From positions 1 to 61,956 of the forward strand of contig NZ_JAUGQQ010000011.1 of the NCBI RefSeq assembly GCF_030410135.1: a DNA stretch of 61,956 nucleotides, in the 5' to 3' direction. Shown in pieces: positions 16,267-25,771 of the stretch. The position numbers and the translations under genes are program-made. Position 1 is the first letter of the stretch. Every line of letters begins with the position of its first letter. Origin of the DNA: Aequorivita aurantiaca. GTDB taxonomy: Bacteria; Bacteroidota; Bacteroidia; Flavobacteriales; Flavobacteriaceae. The notes below the pieces were generated by a model that ran no database searches, was not told the origin of the DNA, and worked only from the letters and a program-made list of their open reading frames with translations.

Positions 16267-17799
16267 ATGAAAAATATATATAAATATACACTCGCAGTTT
16301 TGGCATTAAGCTTTATTAGCTGCGATCCAGAATTTGACAGCCCCGTAACCGAAGATGAATTTTACAGCAGCGGCTCTGCCGACTTTTCAAAATATGTTGC
16401 CGTTGGTAATTCCCTTACTGCAGGTTATGCTGATGGCGCATTGTACATTACGGGACAAAAAAATAGTTATCCAAACATTATGGCCCAGCAATTTGCATTT
16501 GCCGGAGGAGGTGAATTTAATCAACCTCTGATGAATGATAATCTTGGCGGACTGCTTTTAAACGGAAATCAAATTGCTGAAAATAGATTCATTTTAGCGG
16601 TGGACGCCAATGGAAATCCCGGCCCCGTTAGATTGGAGGGAAACCCGACTACTGATATTACAAATCATCTTCCCAGCACCTATAATAATATGGGTGTGCC
16701 GGGCGCCAAAAGTTTTCATCTCCTTGCCCCAGGATATGGTAATTTAGCTGGTGTGCCCATTGGAGCAGCCAATCCGTATTTTGCACGATTTGCCAGTAGC
16801 GAAAGTGCAACGGTTATTGGTGATGCGGTTGCACAAAACCCCACATTTTTTAGTCTTTGGATAGGAAATAATGATATCCTTGGTTATGCTACATCTGGGG
16901 GATCGGGAATTGACCAAACCGGAAATTTTGATCCCTCCACCTATGGCAGCAATGACATAACCGATCCAAACGTATTCGCTATGGTTTATAGCCAACAGGT
17001 GGACGCCCTCACCCAAAATGGTGCGAAGGGTGTTTTGATAAATATTCCAGAAGTAACTTCAATTCCATATTTTACTACTGTACCAACCAATGCCATTCCT
17101 TTGGACGCTGCAACCGCGGCCCAGTTGAATGCACAGTTCGCCGCGTATAATACGCAGATATTGCCTGGTTTGGCGGGAATGGGAGTAATTTCGCCCGAAG
17201 AAGCAGCCCTGAGAATGATTAACTTTTCCGCGGGCCAAAATTTCCCAATTATGACCGACGATGATCTGACCGATATTACCGCAATTCTTCAAGGTCCGCC
17301 ATTTAGCCTTCCGGCTCCTTTGGCTGCATTGTTAGGGCAATTACGTCAAGTGAAATCTGATGATTTAATTGTTTTGACGGCTTCCTCTGAATTAGGAACA
17401 ACTCCAGACCCGAGCAATCCTCAAGGTATTATTGGTGTAACCATTCCTTTAAGGGATGATTTGGTTTTGGCAACCACCGAACAGGCAAGGGTAAGTGCGG
17501 CAAGTACGGCATATAATGCAACCATCCAAGCGCTTGCAAGTGCAAAAGGCTTAGCGTTTGTTGATGCAAAAACCATTTTGGCAAGGCTGTCAAATGGTGG
17601 AATTCCTTATGATGGCGGACTGCTTACTTCACAATTCGTAACGGGGGGTGCGTTTTCATTGGATGGCGTTCACCCGACACCTCGAGGATATGCCTATATG
17701 GCAAATATGATGATATATGCAATAAATGACACTTACGACGCCACAATTCCCACTGTACACATTGGCAATTATCCCACAGTTACAATTTCTAATAATTAA
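16267..17799 (+). CDS. SGNH/GDSL-type lipoprotein hydrolase
   Basis: 510 aa. Lipobox ISC gives acylated C19 (LALSFISCDPEF). The SGNH block I is VAVGNSLTAG (S49), where N replaces the D of GDSL. Block III is seen as LWIGNNDIL, and block V as FSLDGVHPTPRGYAYMAN with the D and H of the catalytic set. It is expected on the periplasmic or surface face of the outer membrane. It lies 16 nt after the FadL-type gene and is closed by a strong terminator, making a two-gene operon. Confidence 0.88.
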   Translation: MKNIYKYTLAVLALSFISCDPEFDSPVTEDEFYSSGSADFSKYVAVGNSLTAGYADGALYITGQKNSYPNIMAQQFAFAGGGEFNQPLMNDNLGGLLLNGNQIAENRFILAVDANGNPGPVRLEGNPTTDITNHLPSTYNNMGVPGAKSFHLLAPGYGNLAGVPIGAANPYFARFASSESATVIGDAVAQNPTFFSLWIGNNDILGYATSGGSGIDQTGNFDPSTYGSNDITDPNVFAMVYSQQVDALTQNGAKGVLINIPEVTSIPYFTTVPTNAIPLDAATAAQLNAQFAAYNTQILPGLAGMGVISPEEAALRMINFSAGQNFPIMTDDDLTDITAILQGPPFSLPAPLAALLGQLRQVKSDDLIVLTASSELGTTPDPSNPQGIIGVTIPLRDDLVLATTEQARVSAASTAYNATIQALASAKGLAFVDAKTILARLSNGGIPYDGGLLTSQFVTGGAFSLDGVHPTPRGYAYMANMMIYAINDTYDATIPTVHIGNYPTVTISNN

Positions 17800-17823
17800 G
17801 ATTTCATAAAATAGTTTTATCGA

Positions 17824-17854
17824 AAAACCGTCTTTCTTTGAAGGCGGTTTTTTT
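17824..17854 (+). terminator. Terminator after the GDSL lipoprotein gene
   Basis: Stem AAACCGTCTT / AAGGCGGTTT (one G-U pair) followed by a T-run (TTTTTTT), 25 nt after the stop. Confidence 0.85.
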
Positions 17855-17883
17855 ATCTTTAAATCCAACTTAAATTCGCTCTA

Positions 17884-18228
17884 ATGAAATTGCTGATAAA
17901 ACTATTATTGACCGCCTTGGCGGTTGTAATTCTAGCTAAAATACTTCCCGGTGTAGCCGTCGAAGGTTACGGTTCCGCAATTATTGTAGCTATCGTTATC
18001 GCGTTGCTGCGACTATTGATCAAGCCCATTTTGGTGCTTTTGACCCTGCCAATTACCATCGTTACCTTCGGACTTTTTCTCTTGATTATTAATGCGATTA
18101 TAATTTTAATGGCAGATTATTTCGTGGGGGGATTCGAGGTTTCTTCCATTTGGTGGGCACTTCTTTTCAGTTTGCTGCTGTCGCTGTTCCAGTCCATCCT
18201 TTTTTCACTTTTGAAGGAAGACAAATAA
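17884..18228 (+). CDS. Phage-holin-family IV membrane protein (DUF360/YvlD-like)
   Basis: 114 aa with three or four membrane segments: ~4-25, ~30-50, ~55-82 and ~90-110. The ALLRLLIKPILVLLTLPI segment is diagnostic for the YvlD/DUF360 family. Despite the family name, these are chromosomal membrane proteins of unknown function and there is no phage context here. It sits alone between a terminator and the tig promoter. Confidence 0.85.
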   Translation: MKLLIKLLLTALAVVILAKILPGVAVEGYGSAIIVAIVIALLRLLIKPILVLLTLPITIVTFGLFLLIINAIIILMADYFVGGFEVSSIWWALLFSLLLSLFQSILFSLLKEDK

Positions 18229-18253
18229 TTCGCTGAACAACAGTTTGTAATTG

Positions 18254-18285
18254 TTTGTCCCGTTTTGCAAAAAACCGTACTTTTG
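18254..18285 (+). promoter_or_regulatory. Bacteroidota-type promoter of tig
   Basis: TTTG at 18254-18257, 20-nt spacer, TACTTTTG at 18278-18285, matching the -33/-7 pattern. It lies 25 nt upstream of the ATG at 18311 and excludes an in-frame upstream start. Confidence 0.7.
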
Positions 18286-18310
18286 CCTCCCGAAATTCAG
18301 AAGAGAACAA

Positions 18311-19630
18311 ATGAACATTACAAAAAAAGACATTGATAAATTGAACGCTGTGCTTACAGTGGAAGTTTCTAAAGACGATTATTCCGGCAAGGTTGAAAAA
18401 GTGCTCAACGATTATCGCAAAAACGCCAATATTCCCGGTTTCCGTAAGGGCCATATTCCTATGGGAATGATAAAAAAACAATACGGAAAGGCCGTTTTGG
18501 TGGAAGAAGTAAACAAAATATTGCAGGATGCACTCCATAAATTTCTTACCGAAGAAAAACTTGATGTGCTGGGGAATCCACTCCCGAAGAACGAAGCAGA
18601 AATAAATTGGGATGCCGATGATTATTCGTTCGAATTTGAATTGGGCCTTGCGCCGGAATTCAATGTTGACGTAAAAGGCAACGAAGTACTTCAATATAAA
18701 ATAGTGGCGGATGAGAAAATGCTTGAGAACCAAGTGAAAACCCTTCGCAAGCAATACGGAAAATTAATTTCCAAAACTGAAGTTGAAAAAGGCGATGAAA
18801 TCACAGGAACCTTTACTTCTTCGGAAAAAGAAATTGAAAAGAAAACCACTCTTTCCACGGAAGAAATTGCCGGAAAAAAACAACTTGACACTTTAATTGG
18901 CGCAAAAGTTGGCGATACGGTAACGTTGCAAACCAAGGGAATGTTCGCCGATGACCACGACAACCAAAAATATTTGGGCGTTGCGCATGATGATGCACAC
19001 GGCTTGGATATTGAGGTTTCCTTTAAGATTGATGAGGTGAACAAACGCGAAATGGCCGAATTGAACCAAGAATTGTTTGACAAATTATTCGGGGAAGGCG
19101 TAGTGACTTCCGAGGAAGAATTGAAAGCAAAAATAAAGGAAGATGCCGAAAAGCAATTCGAACAACAAAGCGACCAAAAGCTTTTGAACGATGTGGTGGA
19201 TTCATTGATTGAAAACACAAATTTCGACCTTCCAAAGGAATTTTTGCAACGTTGGATTGCAATGAGCGGCGAAAAAAGACTTTCCGAAGAAGATGCAAAG
19301 GCAGAATACGAAAGAAGCGAAAAGGGCCTTCGCTATCAATTGATTGAAGGAAAACTTCGTGCGGAAAACAATCTGCAAGTTACTTTTGACGAGTTGAAAG
19401 ATTATTCAAAAAATATGATAAAAGGGCAAATGGCGCAGTTCGGACAAACCAATCCATCCGAGGAGGAATTGGAATCCATTGCTGCACGCATTTTGTCAAA
19501 CAAAGAAGAGGTGCAGCGATTGAGCGAGCAACTGAACACAAATAAATTGCTGAATTATTTTAAGGAAAACGCAAAACTGAAGACCAAAGAGGTTACCTAT
19601 GACGAATTCATTAAGGAAGCCTACGCCTAA
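18311..19630 (+). CDS. tig: Trigger factor
   Basis: 439 aa from ATG 18311 (MNITKKDIDKLNAVLTVEVS). It is the ribosome-bound chaperone. The N-terminal ribosome-binding loop GFRKGHIP is at 43-50. The middle PPIase-like domain is divergent, with no clear FKBP active-site signature, as usual in Bacteroidota. The C-terminal arm domain is rich in Glu/Lys helices. An upstream in-frame start would overlap the promoter. It precedes clpP-clpX, the conserved order in bacteria, but a hairpin separates it from clpP. Confidence 0.93.
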   Translation: MNITKKDIDKLNAVLTVEVSKDDYSGKVEKVLNDYRKNANIPGFRKGHIPMGMIKKQYGKAVLVEEVNKILQDALHKFLTEEKLDVLGNPLPKNEAEINWDADDYSFEFELGLAPEFNVDVKGNEVLQYKIVADEKMLENQVKTLRKQYGKLISKTEVEKGDEITGTFTSSEKEIEKKTTLSTEEIAGKKQLDTLIGAKVGDTVTLQTKGMFADDHDNQKYLGVAHDDAHGLDIEVSFKIDEVNKREMAELNQELFDKLFGEGVVTSEEELKAKIKEDAEKQFEQQSDQKLLNDVVDSLIENTNFDLPKEFLQRWIAMSGEKRLSEEDAKAEYERSEKGLRYQLIEGKLRAENNLQVTFDELKDYSKNMIKGQMAQFGQTNPSEEELESIAARILSNKEEVQRLSEQLNTNKLLNYFKENAKLKTKEVTYDEFIKEAYA

Positions 19631-19654
19631 TTCAGCGAAGAAATAGTTATCTTT

Positions 19655-19692
19655 AGGCGTTGAATTTTTCAATTTAACGCCTTTTGATTTTA
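19655..19692 (+). terminator. Probable terminator after tig
   Basis: Stem AGGCGTT / AACGCCT with an A/T-rich loop and a downstream T-rich tract (TTTGATTTT), 25 nt after the tig stop and 50 nt before clpP. Confidence 0.6.
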
Positions 19693-19742
19693 AACCTTTT
19701 TCTATTCTGGAAGCAGAAAAATTATAATACGAACACACATTT

Positions 19743-20420
19743 ATGAACTATAGTAACGAATTCAGAAATTTTGCCATAAAGGACCAAGGCATCAACGATA
19801 TGTATTATGACAAAATCATAAGCAGTATGTATCCGGTGAGCCTGACCCCAAATATTATTGAAGAACGCCAAATGAACGCCGTGGCAATGGACGTTTTTTC
19901 GCGTTTGATGATGGACCGTATCATTTTCCTCGGCACCGGGATCAACGATCAAGTGGCCAACATCGTGCAGGCCCAATTACTATTTTTGGCAAGTACCGAT
20001 GCCGCACGCGATATTCAAATATATATTAATTCTCCCGGCGGAAGCGTTTATGCGGGCTTGGGAATTTATGACACGATGCAATTTATAAAACCAGACGTTG
20101 CAACTATTTGTACCGGAATGGCAGCCTCCATGGCAGCGGTGCTTTTATGTGCCGGCGAAAAAGGAAAACGCAGCGGTTTGACGCATTCGCGCGTTATGAT
20201 TCACCAACCTTTGGGTGGTGCGCAAGGCCAGGCAAGTGATATTGAAATAACCGCACGCGAGATTATTTCGTTAAAAGAAGAACTTTACAAAATAATAGCC
20301 AAACACACCGGCCAAACCTACGAAAAGGTTTATGATGACAGCGATCGCGATTATTGGATGAAAGCTGACAGGGCAATGGAATACGGAATGATTGATGAAA
20401 TCCTGACCAGCAATAGATAA
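19743..20420 (+). CDS. clpP: ATP-dependent Clp protease proteolytic subunit
   Basis: 225 aa. The catalytic serine is S129 (TGMAASMAAVLL) and the histidine H154 (VMIHQPLGG); the Asp lies in the SDRDYW segment near 201-203. The N-terminal ~45 residues include a propeptide-like extension (typical processing near NIIEERQMNAVA). It forms the degradation chamber that works with ClpX, encoded 21 nt downstream. Confidence 0.96.
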   Translation: MNYSNEFRNFAIKDQGINDMYYDKIISSMYPVSLTPNIIEERQMNAVAMDVFSRLMMDRIIFLGTGINDQVANIVQAQLLFLASTDAARDIQIYINSPGGSVYAGLGIYDTMQFIKPDVATICTGMAASMAAVLLCAGEKGKRSGLTHSRVMIHQPLGGAQGQASDIEITAREIISLKEELYKIIAKHTGQTYEKVYDDSDRDYWMKADRAMEYGMIDEILTSNR

Positions 20421-20441
20421 AAAATTTTCAGAAAAAAGATT

Positions 20442-21674
20442 ATGTCGAAAGAAGATTTAGAATGTTCATTTTGCGGACGAAAGAAAGCTGAAACAAACTT
20501 GCTAATTGCAGGTTTGGACGCACACATTTGCGACCGTTGCATTGAACAGGCACACGGAATTGTGGTCGAGGAAGCGTTGCATTCCGGCAATACGGAATTG
20601 TCGAAGGATTTAATGCTGAAGAAACCGAAACTGATAAAAGCATTTTTGGATGAATATGTAATCGGGCAGGAATTTACCAAAAAAGTAATGTCCGTTGCGG
20701 TTTACAATCACTATAAAAGATTGCTGCAACCGAAAACCGATGACGATATTGAAATACAGAAAAGCAACATCATCATCGTTGGGCAAACCGGAACTGGAAA
20801 AACCTTGATTGCAAAAACGATTGCTCGAATGTTGAACGTGCCTTTGGCTATTGTTGACGCAACCGTTTTAACCGAAGCGGGTTACGTGGGCGAAGACGTT
20901 GAAAGTATTTTGACGCGTTTGTTGCAAGCTGCAGATTACAACCTCGAAAAGGCAGAAAACGGAATCGTTTTTATTGACGAAATCGATAAAATTGCCCGCA
21001 AAAGTGACAACCCTTCCATAACCCGCGATGTTAGTGGGGAAGGAGTTCAGCAAGCATTGCTGAAACTTTTGGAAGGAACAACCGTAAATGTTCCGCCAAA
21101 AGGAGGAAGAAAACATCCGGACCAAAAATTCATTGAAGTAAATACCGAAAATATTCTTTTCATCGCCGGTGGTGCTTTTGATGGCATTGAACGTCATATT
21201 TCAAAACGATTGAATATGCAAGCGGTTGGTTTTACCGCTTCGGTAAAGGAAAACCAAATGGAAAAGGATAATATGTTGCGGTATATTATCCCGAAGGATT
21301 TAAAGGATTTCGGGTTAATCCCCGAAATAATCGGTCGTCTTCCCGTGTTGACTTATATGAATCCGTTGGACAAAGAAACGCTTCGTGCAATACTTACCGA
21401 ACCTAAAAACGCCATTATAAAACAGTATAAAAAACTGTTTGAAATGGATGGAATCGATTTCGTTATCACCGAAGAAGCCTTGGATTTTATAGTGGAGCAG
21501 GCCATTGAATATAAACTTGGTGCACGTGGTTTGCGCTCGCTTTGTGAGGCAGTGTTAACGGATGCTATGTATGAACTTCCGGGAACGGATGATAAAACCC
21601 TTCACGTAACGAAAGATTACGCCGAGGAAAAACTCAACAAATCAACACTTAAAAAATTGAAGGCCGTTTCTTAA
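20442..21674 (+). CDS. clpX: ATP-dependent Clp protease ATP-binding subunit ClpX
   Basis: 410 aa. The N-terminal zinc-binding domain has four cysteines (C8, C11, C30, C33). The AAA+ core carries Walker A GQTGTGKT, Walker [11 protein letters not shown], and the pore-loop/sensor segments typical of ClpX. It unfolds tagged substrates and feeds ClpP. Close spacing to clpP indicates a bicistronic operon, ended by a strong hairpin at 21696. Confidence 0.97.
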   Translation: MSKEDLECSFCGRKKAETNLLIAGLDAHICDRCIEQAHGIVVEEALHSGNTELSKDLMLKKPKLIKAFLDEYVIGQEFTKKVMSVAVYNHYKRLLQPKTDDDIEIQKSNIIIVGQTGTGKTLIAKTIARMLNVPLAIVDATVLTEAGYVGEDVESILTRLLQAADYNLEKAENGIVFIDEIDKIARKSDNPSITRDVSGEGVQQALLKLLEGTTVNVPPKGGRKHPDQKFIEVNTENILFIAGGAFDGIERHISKRLNMQAVGFTASVKENQMEKDNMLRYIIPKDLKDFGLIPEIIGRLPVLTYMNPLDKETLRAILTEPKNAIIKQYKKLFEMDGIDFVITEEALDFIVEQAIEYKLGARGLRSLCEAVLTDAMYELPGTDDKTLHVTKDYAEEKLNKSTLKKLKAVS

Positions 21675-21695
21675 AAATTTAAAATTTATTAAAGT

Positions 21696-21726
21696 AAAAA
21701 CCCCGAGAGCATCGGGGTTTTTTTAT
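21696..21726. terminator. Bidirectional terminator between clpX and a small lipoprotein gene
   Basis: Stem AAACCCCGA / TCGGGGTTT with a GAGCA loop, A-run on the left and T-run (TTTTTTT) on the right. It can serve clpX on the plus strand and the convergent 60-aa lipoprotein gene on the minus strand. Confidence 0.88.
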
Positions 21727-21742
21727 TTTGATTAAAGAATTT

Positions 21743-21925
21743 TTATGGGCAGGCAAGCAATGTTTTATTCTTATTGTGAAGAATTTTGCTGTGCATTTGC
21801 TCTTTCTTGCTTTTTAAATTATAACCGGCCACTTCAGAATTGTTATTTATCGTCCCAGATGTGGCACAAGAGGTTAAGAAAACTGTGAAAAACAAAAAGC
21901 ACGCTATATAAAAAAACTTTTTCAT
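21743..21925 (-). CDS. Small lipoprotein (60 aa), unknown function
   Basis: Signal peptide with a clear lipobox: MKKFFYIACFLFFTVFLTSC, giving acylated C20. The remaining 40 residues are polar and basic (ATSGTINNNSEVAG, KSKKEQMHSKILHNKN). The second residue after Cys is Thr-Ser, so no Asp retention signal is evident. It is isolated, convergent with clpX and sharing its terminator. No family recognised; the precise lipobox supports a real gene. Confidence 0.7.
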   Translation of the reverse strand: MKKFFYIACFLFFTVFLTSCATSGTINNNSEVAGYNLKSKKEQMHSKILHNKNKTLLACP

Positions 21926-22106
21926 TTTGAAATATCAAGGATTTTGTTACGTCAAAAGTACTTTGGAATGAAAAAGCCCACAAAAGTTTTAGTTGAACCA
22001 ACGTGTAAATTCGTTAAAATACACTTTCTGAAAAAAGCAGCCGATAAAGGGTGTGAAATGCCCGATTTCCGGCCCATTTCATAGAATGATTTTTTTAAAA
22101 TTAGGT

Positions 22107-23627
22107 TCAATCGGTACGATTCAAACGCAAAAGTTCGTCCAAATAATCTCGGGTGTTTGAAAGGCGAGGCACTTTATGCTGGCCGCCGAGCTTGTTTTTT
22201 TCCTTTAACCAATCATAGAAAAGACGTTCGCGGGCGTGGTGAATTTTTGGGGCATTAAGCGTGGTATTATTGAATCGTTTGGCTTCATAATCGCTATTTA
22301 CTTCCTGTAAAGCCGCATCTAAAAGTTGGGTGAAAGAATTTAAATCATCCGGCGGCGACTTAAATTCGATGATCCATTCATGTGCCCCTTTTTCTTTTCC
22401 GTTCATAAAAATTGGCCCTGCAGTGTAATCAACAATTTCGGAATTGGTAAGCTTAGAAACCTTTCGCAGCGCGGTTTCGGCATTTTCAATAATCAATTCT
22501 TCCCCAAAAACATTTATATGGTGTTTGGTACGGCCAGTAACTTTTATTCTATATGGATTTGTGGAGGTAAAACGTACGGTATCGCCAATTTTATAGCGCC
22601 ATAGGCCCGAATTCGTTGTGATTACAACGGCATAATTTTTCCCTGCCTCAACCTCGCTCAATGGAATCACTTTTTCTTCCGAAGTGCCGTAGCGGTCCAT
22701 AGGTATAAATTCATAAAAAATTCCATAATCCAGCATCAATAGCAATTCTTTGTTTTCATTCCTATCCTGAATTGCGAAAAAGCCTTCCGAAGCATTGTAG
22801 ATTTCATAATACCGGAAATCACTTTTCGGTAATAATTTGTTGTACTGCTCAATGTATGGGTCGAAATTTACGCCACCGTGAAAATATACTTCCAGATTTG
22901 GCCAAACTTCAAAAAGATTTCTTTTGCCCGTTGTTTCCATCACATTGTTCAGCAAAACCAACATCCATGAAGGTACACCGGCCAGGCTCGTTACATTTTC
23001 CCTAATGGTTTCATTTGCAATTGCCTGCATTTTGGTTTCCCAATCGCCCATTAGTGAAACCTCATTGCTTGGGGTACTACTATATTCTGCCCAAAACGGC
23101 ATATTGTCAATTAAAATGGCTGACAGATCCCCGAAAACGGTACCATTTTCCTGATACAATTGTTTGCTTCCGCCAAGACGTAGGCTCTTGCCAACAAATA
23201 ATTGGGAATGGGGATTATTATTGAGGTACATGCACAGCAAATCCTTACTGGCAGCGTAATGGCAATCTTCAAGTGAGTCCGTGGTTACGGGTATAAACTT
23301 ACTTTTTGCATTAGTAGTTCCACTGGACTTCGCAAACCATTTAATGGGGGAAGGCCAGAAAATGTTGGCTTCTCCTTTGCGGGCGCGTTCTATATTGGGC
23401 TCATTTTCCTCGTAAGTGGTTACAGGAATGCGTGCGGCAAATTCGCTATAGGTTTTGATATTTGCAAAATCATATTGCCGACCAACCTCGGTGTTTTTTG
23501 CCTTTTGGAGTAAATGGAATAGCAGTTCTTCCTGTACTTCAATGGGGTACTTTAAAAACAGGTCAATTTGATGGAACCTTTTTTTTAAAAACCAAGAAGC
23601 AATGGAATTCACAATGGGGATTGGCAT
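22107..23627 (-). CDS. GH3 (auxin-responsive promoter) family acyl-amido synthetase-like protein
   Basis: 506 aa, full length for bacterial GH3 proteins. N-terminal adenylation features are WFAKSSGTTNAKSKFIPVT (phosphate-binding loop), YYEIYNASEGFFAIQD and LWRYKIGDTVRFTS, and a C-terminal lid domain holds GRTKHHINVFGEEL. These ANL-type enzymes activate carboxylic acids and couple them to amino acids; bacterial substrates are not established. Monocistronic, divergent from the DUF2797 gene. Confidence 0.9.
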   Translation of the reverse strand: MPIPIVNSIASWFLKKRFHQIDLFLKYPIEVQEELLFHLLQKAKNTEVGRQYDFANIKTYSEFAARIPVTTYEENEPNIERARKGEANIFWPSPIKWFAKSSGTTNAKSKFIPVTTDSLEDCHYAASKDLLCMYLNNNPHSQLFVGKSLRLGGSKQLYQENGTVFGDLSAILIDNMPFWAEYSSTPSNEVSLMGDWETKMQAIANETIRENVTSLAGVPSWMLVLLNNVMETTGKRNLFEVWPNLEVYFHGGVNFDPYIEQYNKLLPKSDFRYYEIYNASEGFFAIQDRNENKELLLMLDYGIFYEFIPMDRYGTSEEKVIPLSEVEAGKNYAVVITTNSGLWRYKIGDTVRFTSTNPYRIKVTGRTKHHINVFGEELIIENAETALRKVSKLTNSEIVDYTAGPIFMNGKEKGAHEWIIEFKSPPDDLNSFTQLLDAALQEVNSDYEAKRFNNTTLNAPKIHHARERLFYDWLKEKNKLGGQHKVPRLSNTRDYLDELLRLNRTD

Positions 23628-23749
23628 GTTTTTCTGCTATCTTTATGCTATAAAAATAACAATTTTATAATTACGATTTCCGTTTTTATAAAAGGGATCA
23701 ATTCGTAATAAATTCTGAAAAAGTGTTGCGCATAAATAATTTCAAATAA

Positions 23750-24544
23750 ATGATTTACGAAGGAATGCTCACAAAAATGTTGACGGAGAACGGTTCGCCT
23801 ATACAATATTATCTTGTTTTCGACAACGATTTTTTAAGTATGAACCAACTATTGGACAAAAAAATCTCCATCAATTTTCTGCGTTATCAGTGCTTACATT
23901 GCAGTCTTCAAAAGAAAATATATAGACAGGGTTATTGTTACAATTGTTTTTTTTTAATTCCACAGGCGGCAGATTGGATTATAAATCCGGAATTGAGCAA
24001 GGCACATTTGGGGATTGAAGTTCGGGAGCTGGCTTATGAAATAGGCGTTCAACTTCAACCACACGTGGTTTATCTGGCCAACAGCAGTAGTGTGAAAGTT
24101 GGCGTTACCCGAAAAAGCCAAATCCCCACGCGATGGATAGATCAAGGGGCACATGAGGCCATAGAAATTGTAGAGGTTCCCAATCGGTATCTTGCGGGCA
24201 TTACCGAAGTTGCGCTAAAAAGCCATGTGAGCGACAAAACTAACTGGCGCGCAATGCTGAAAAATGATATAAAGGATGAAAACTTGGCGGAATGGCGCAA
24301 TCAATTGCAGCGCTTCATACCCGAGGAGGCGCGAGAATATTTTTTAGAGCATAATTTGGAGACGAATCTCCAATTCCCAGTTTTAAAATACCCTTCAAGC
24401 CCAAAATCGCTGAATCTTATAAAATCTCCTTATTATGAAGGAATTTTAAAAGGAATAAAAGGTCAATATCTTATTTTTGACGATGACACCGTTTTCAACG
24501 TTCGAGGAAATGAAGGGTGCGTCATTTCTATAGCCGTAAATTAA
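23750..24544 (+). CDS. DUF2797 domain-containing protein
   Basis: 264 aa. An N-terminal zinc-ribbon-like set of cysteines lies around residues 48-67 (CLHC, then CYNC). The central part, with VVYLANSSSVKVGVTRKSQI and PTRWIDQGAHEA, resembles a GIY-YIG-like core noted for DUF2797 proteins. Function unknown. Its 3' end overlaps the start of the downstream FolK-kinase fusion by 28 nt, so the two are translated from one mRNA. Confidence 0.85.
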   Translation: MIYEGMLTKMLTENGSPIQYYLVFDNDFLSMNQLLDKKISINFLRYQCLHCSLQKKIYRQGYCYNCFFLIPQAADWIINPELSKAHLGIEVRELAYEIGVQLQPHVVYLANSSSVKVGVTRKSQIPTRWIDQGAHEAIEIVEVPNRYLAGITEVALKSHVSDKTNWRAMLKNDIKDENLAEWRNQLQRFIPEEAREYFLEHNLETNLQFPVLKYPSSPKSLNLIKSPYYEGILKGIKGQYLIFDDDTVFNVRGNEGCVISIAVN

Positions 24545-25686
24545 AAAAAAGGAATTCCATCAAACCAATATCAAATTTATACTTGTCCTTAGGAAGCAAT
24601 ATGGGCAACCGATTTGACAATCTGCAAACCGCGGTTGACAGTTTGTTTGAAAAGGTTGGTGCCATCATAAAAATTTCATCAGTTTATGAAAGTCCGGCAA
24701 TGGGTTTTAATGGCGATCCCTTCTTCAATTGCGCAGTATGGATGCAAACGGAACTCGCACCTTCAAAAATTCTACAGCTTGTTTTAGAAATCGAAAAAAA
24801 TATGGGTCGCGAGCGAAGCGCCGCAAAAACATATGCTTCCCGACCTATTGACATTGATGTAATTTTCATCGATTCAATAATATTGGAAACAGAAAAGCTA
24901 ACCGTTCCGCATCCGCAGTTGGAAAAAAGGAACTTTGTTTTGCAGCCTTTAGTAGAAATCCATGCAACATTAGTCCATCCAATTTCGAAAAAAAATATTA
25001 ATACGCTTTTGGCCCAGACCGAAGATGAAAGCACCCTAACCAAACAATCTAAATGGTTGACCAACCCTATGCGCGAGTATAACATTTCCCAATATAGTTA
25101 TATTGCCATTGAAGGAAATATCGGCGCGGGAAAAACTAGTCTTGCTACAAAAATTGCAAATGATTTTAATGCGAAACTGATTCTGGAAAGGTTTAAGGAT
25201 AACCCGTTCCTTCCCAAGTTTTATGATGATGCCGCACGTTATGCCTTTCCTTTGGAAATGTCATTTTTGGCAGATCGCTATCAGCAATTATTGGATGACA
25301 TTTCGCAACCGGACCTTTTTACGCACAGTGTTATTGCGGATTATGACATAAGCAAATCATTGATTTTCGCAGGAATCACATTGCCCGAAGAAGAATATGC
25401 ACTTTACAGAAAGCTTTTTCAGGTAATGCATAAAGATCTGCCAAAACCGGATGTTTATATATATCTATACCAAAATACGGAGCGTTTGCTGGAAAATATT
25501 AAAAAGCGAGGCCGAAGATACGAACAAAGCATTCAGGCGGAATATCTTCAAAAACTGAATTCCGGTTATCTGGAATTTATTAAGAACCAGCATTCCGAAA
25601 ACATTAAAATAATTGATATTTCAGACCTGGATTTTCTTAAGAAGAGAAGCGATTATTTAACCATTTTGAATAAAATAGTTTCTTGA
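24517..25686 (+). CDS. Fusion: HPPK (FolK) plus deoxynucleoside kinase
   Basis: 389 aa, two domains. Residues ~20-170 are 6-hydroxymethyl-7,8-dihydropterin pyrophosphokinase: NLYLSLGSNMGNRFDNL, GREREAAKTYASRPIDIDVIF-like signature with RPIDIDV seen, and PHPQLEKRNFVLQPL. Residues ~185-389 are a dNK-type P-loop kinase: YIAIEGNIGAGKTSLATKI, LERFKDNPFL, and an ERLLENIKKRGRRYEQ lid. It links folate synthesis with deoxynucleoside salvage. The ATG at 24517 lies inside the DUF2797 gene; an alternative non-ATG start nearer LYLSLG is possible. This fusion recurs in Bacteroidota. Confidence 0.88.
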   Translation: MRHFYSRKLKKRNSIKPISNLYLSLGSNMGNRFDNLQTAVDSLFEKVGAIIKISSVYESPAMGFNGDPFFNCAVWMQTELAPSKILQLVLEIEKNMGRERSAAKTYASRPIDIDVIFIDSIILETEKLTVPHPQLEKRNFVLQPLVEIHATLVHPISKKNINTLLAQTEDESTLTKQSKWLTNPMREYNISQYSYIAIEGNIGAGKTSLATKIANDFNAKLILERFKDNPFLPKFYDDAARYAFPLEMSFLADRYQQLLDDISQPDLFTHSVIADYDISKSLIFAGITLPEEEYALYRKLFQVMHKDLPKPDVYIYLYQNTERLLENIKKRGRRYEQSIQAEYLQKLNSGYLEFIKNQHSENIKIIDISDLDFLKKRSDYLTILNKIVS

Positions 25687-25771
25687 GAAGTTTGATTTTA
25701 TTCTTTGAGAACAGAAAACGTTGTACCATAACTACCTACTTTATTTCATTACCTTTGCTCAAAAATAGCTG

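Noticed and set aside
17884-18228. Prophage suggested by the holin-family name
   Set aside because: The family is chromosomal in many bacteria, and no phage genes surround it.
18251-18310. Upstream start for trigger factor
   Set aside because: The added 20 residues are unlike any trigger factor and cover the TTTG-N20-TACTTTTG promoter.
18167-18754. 195-codon minus-strand ORF opposite tig
   Set aside because: It mirrors the tig coding frame and crosses its promoter; no domain or signal peptide visible.
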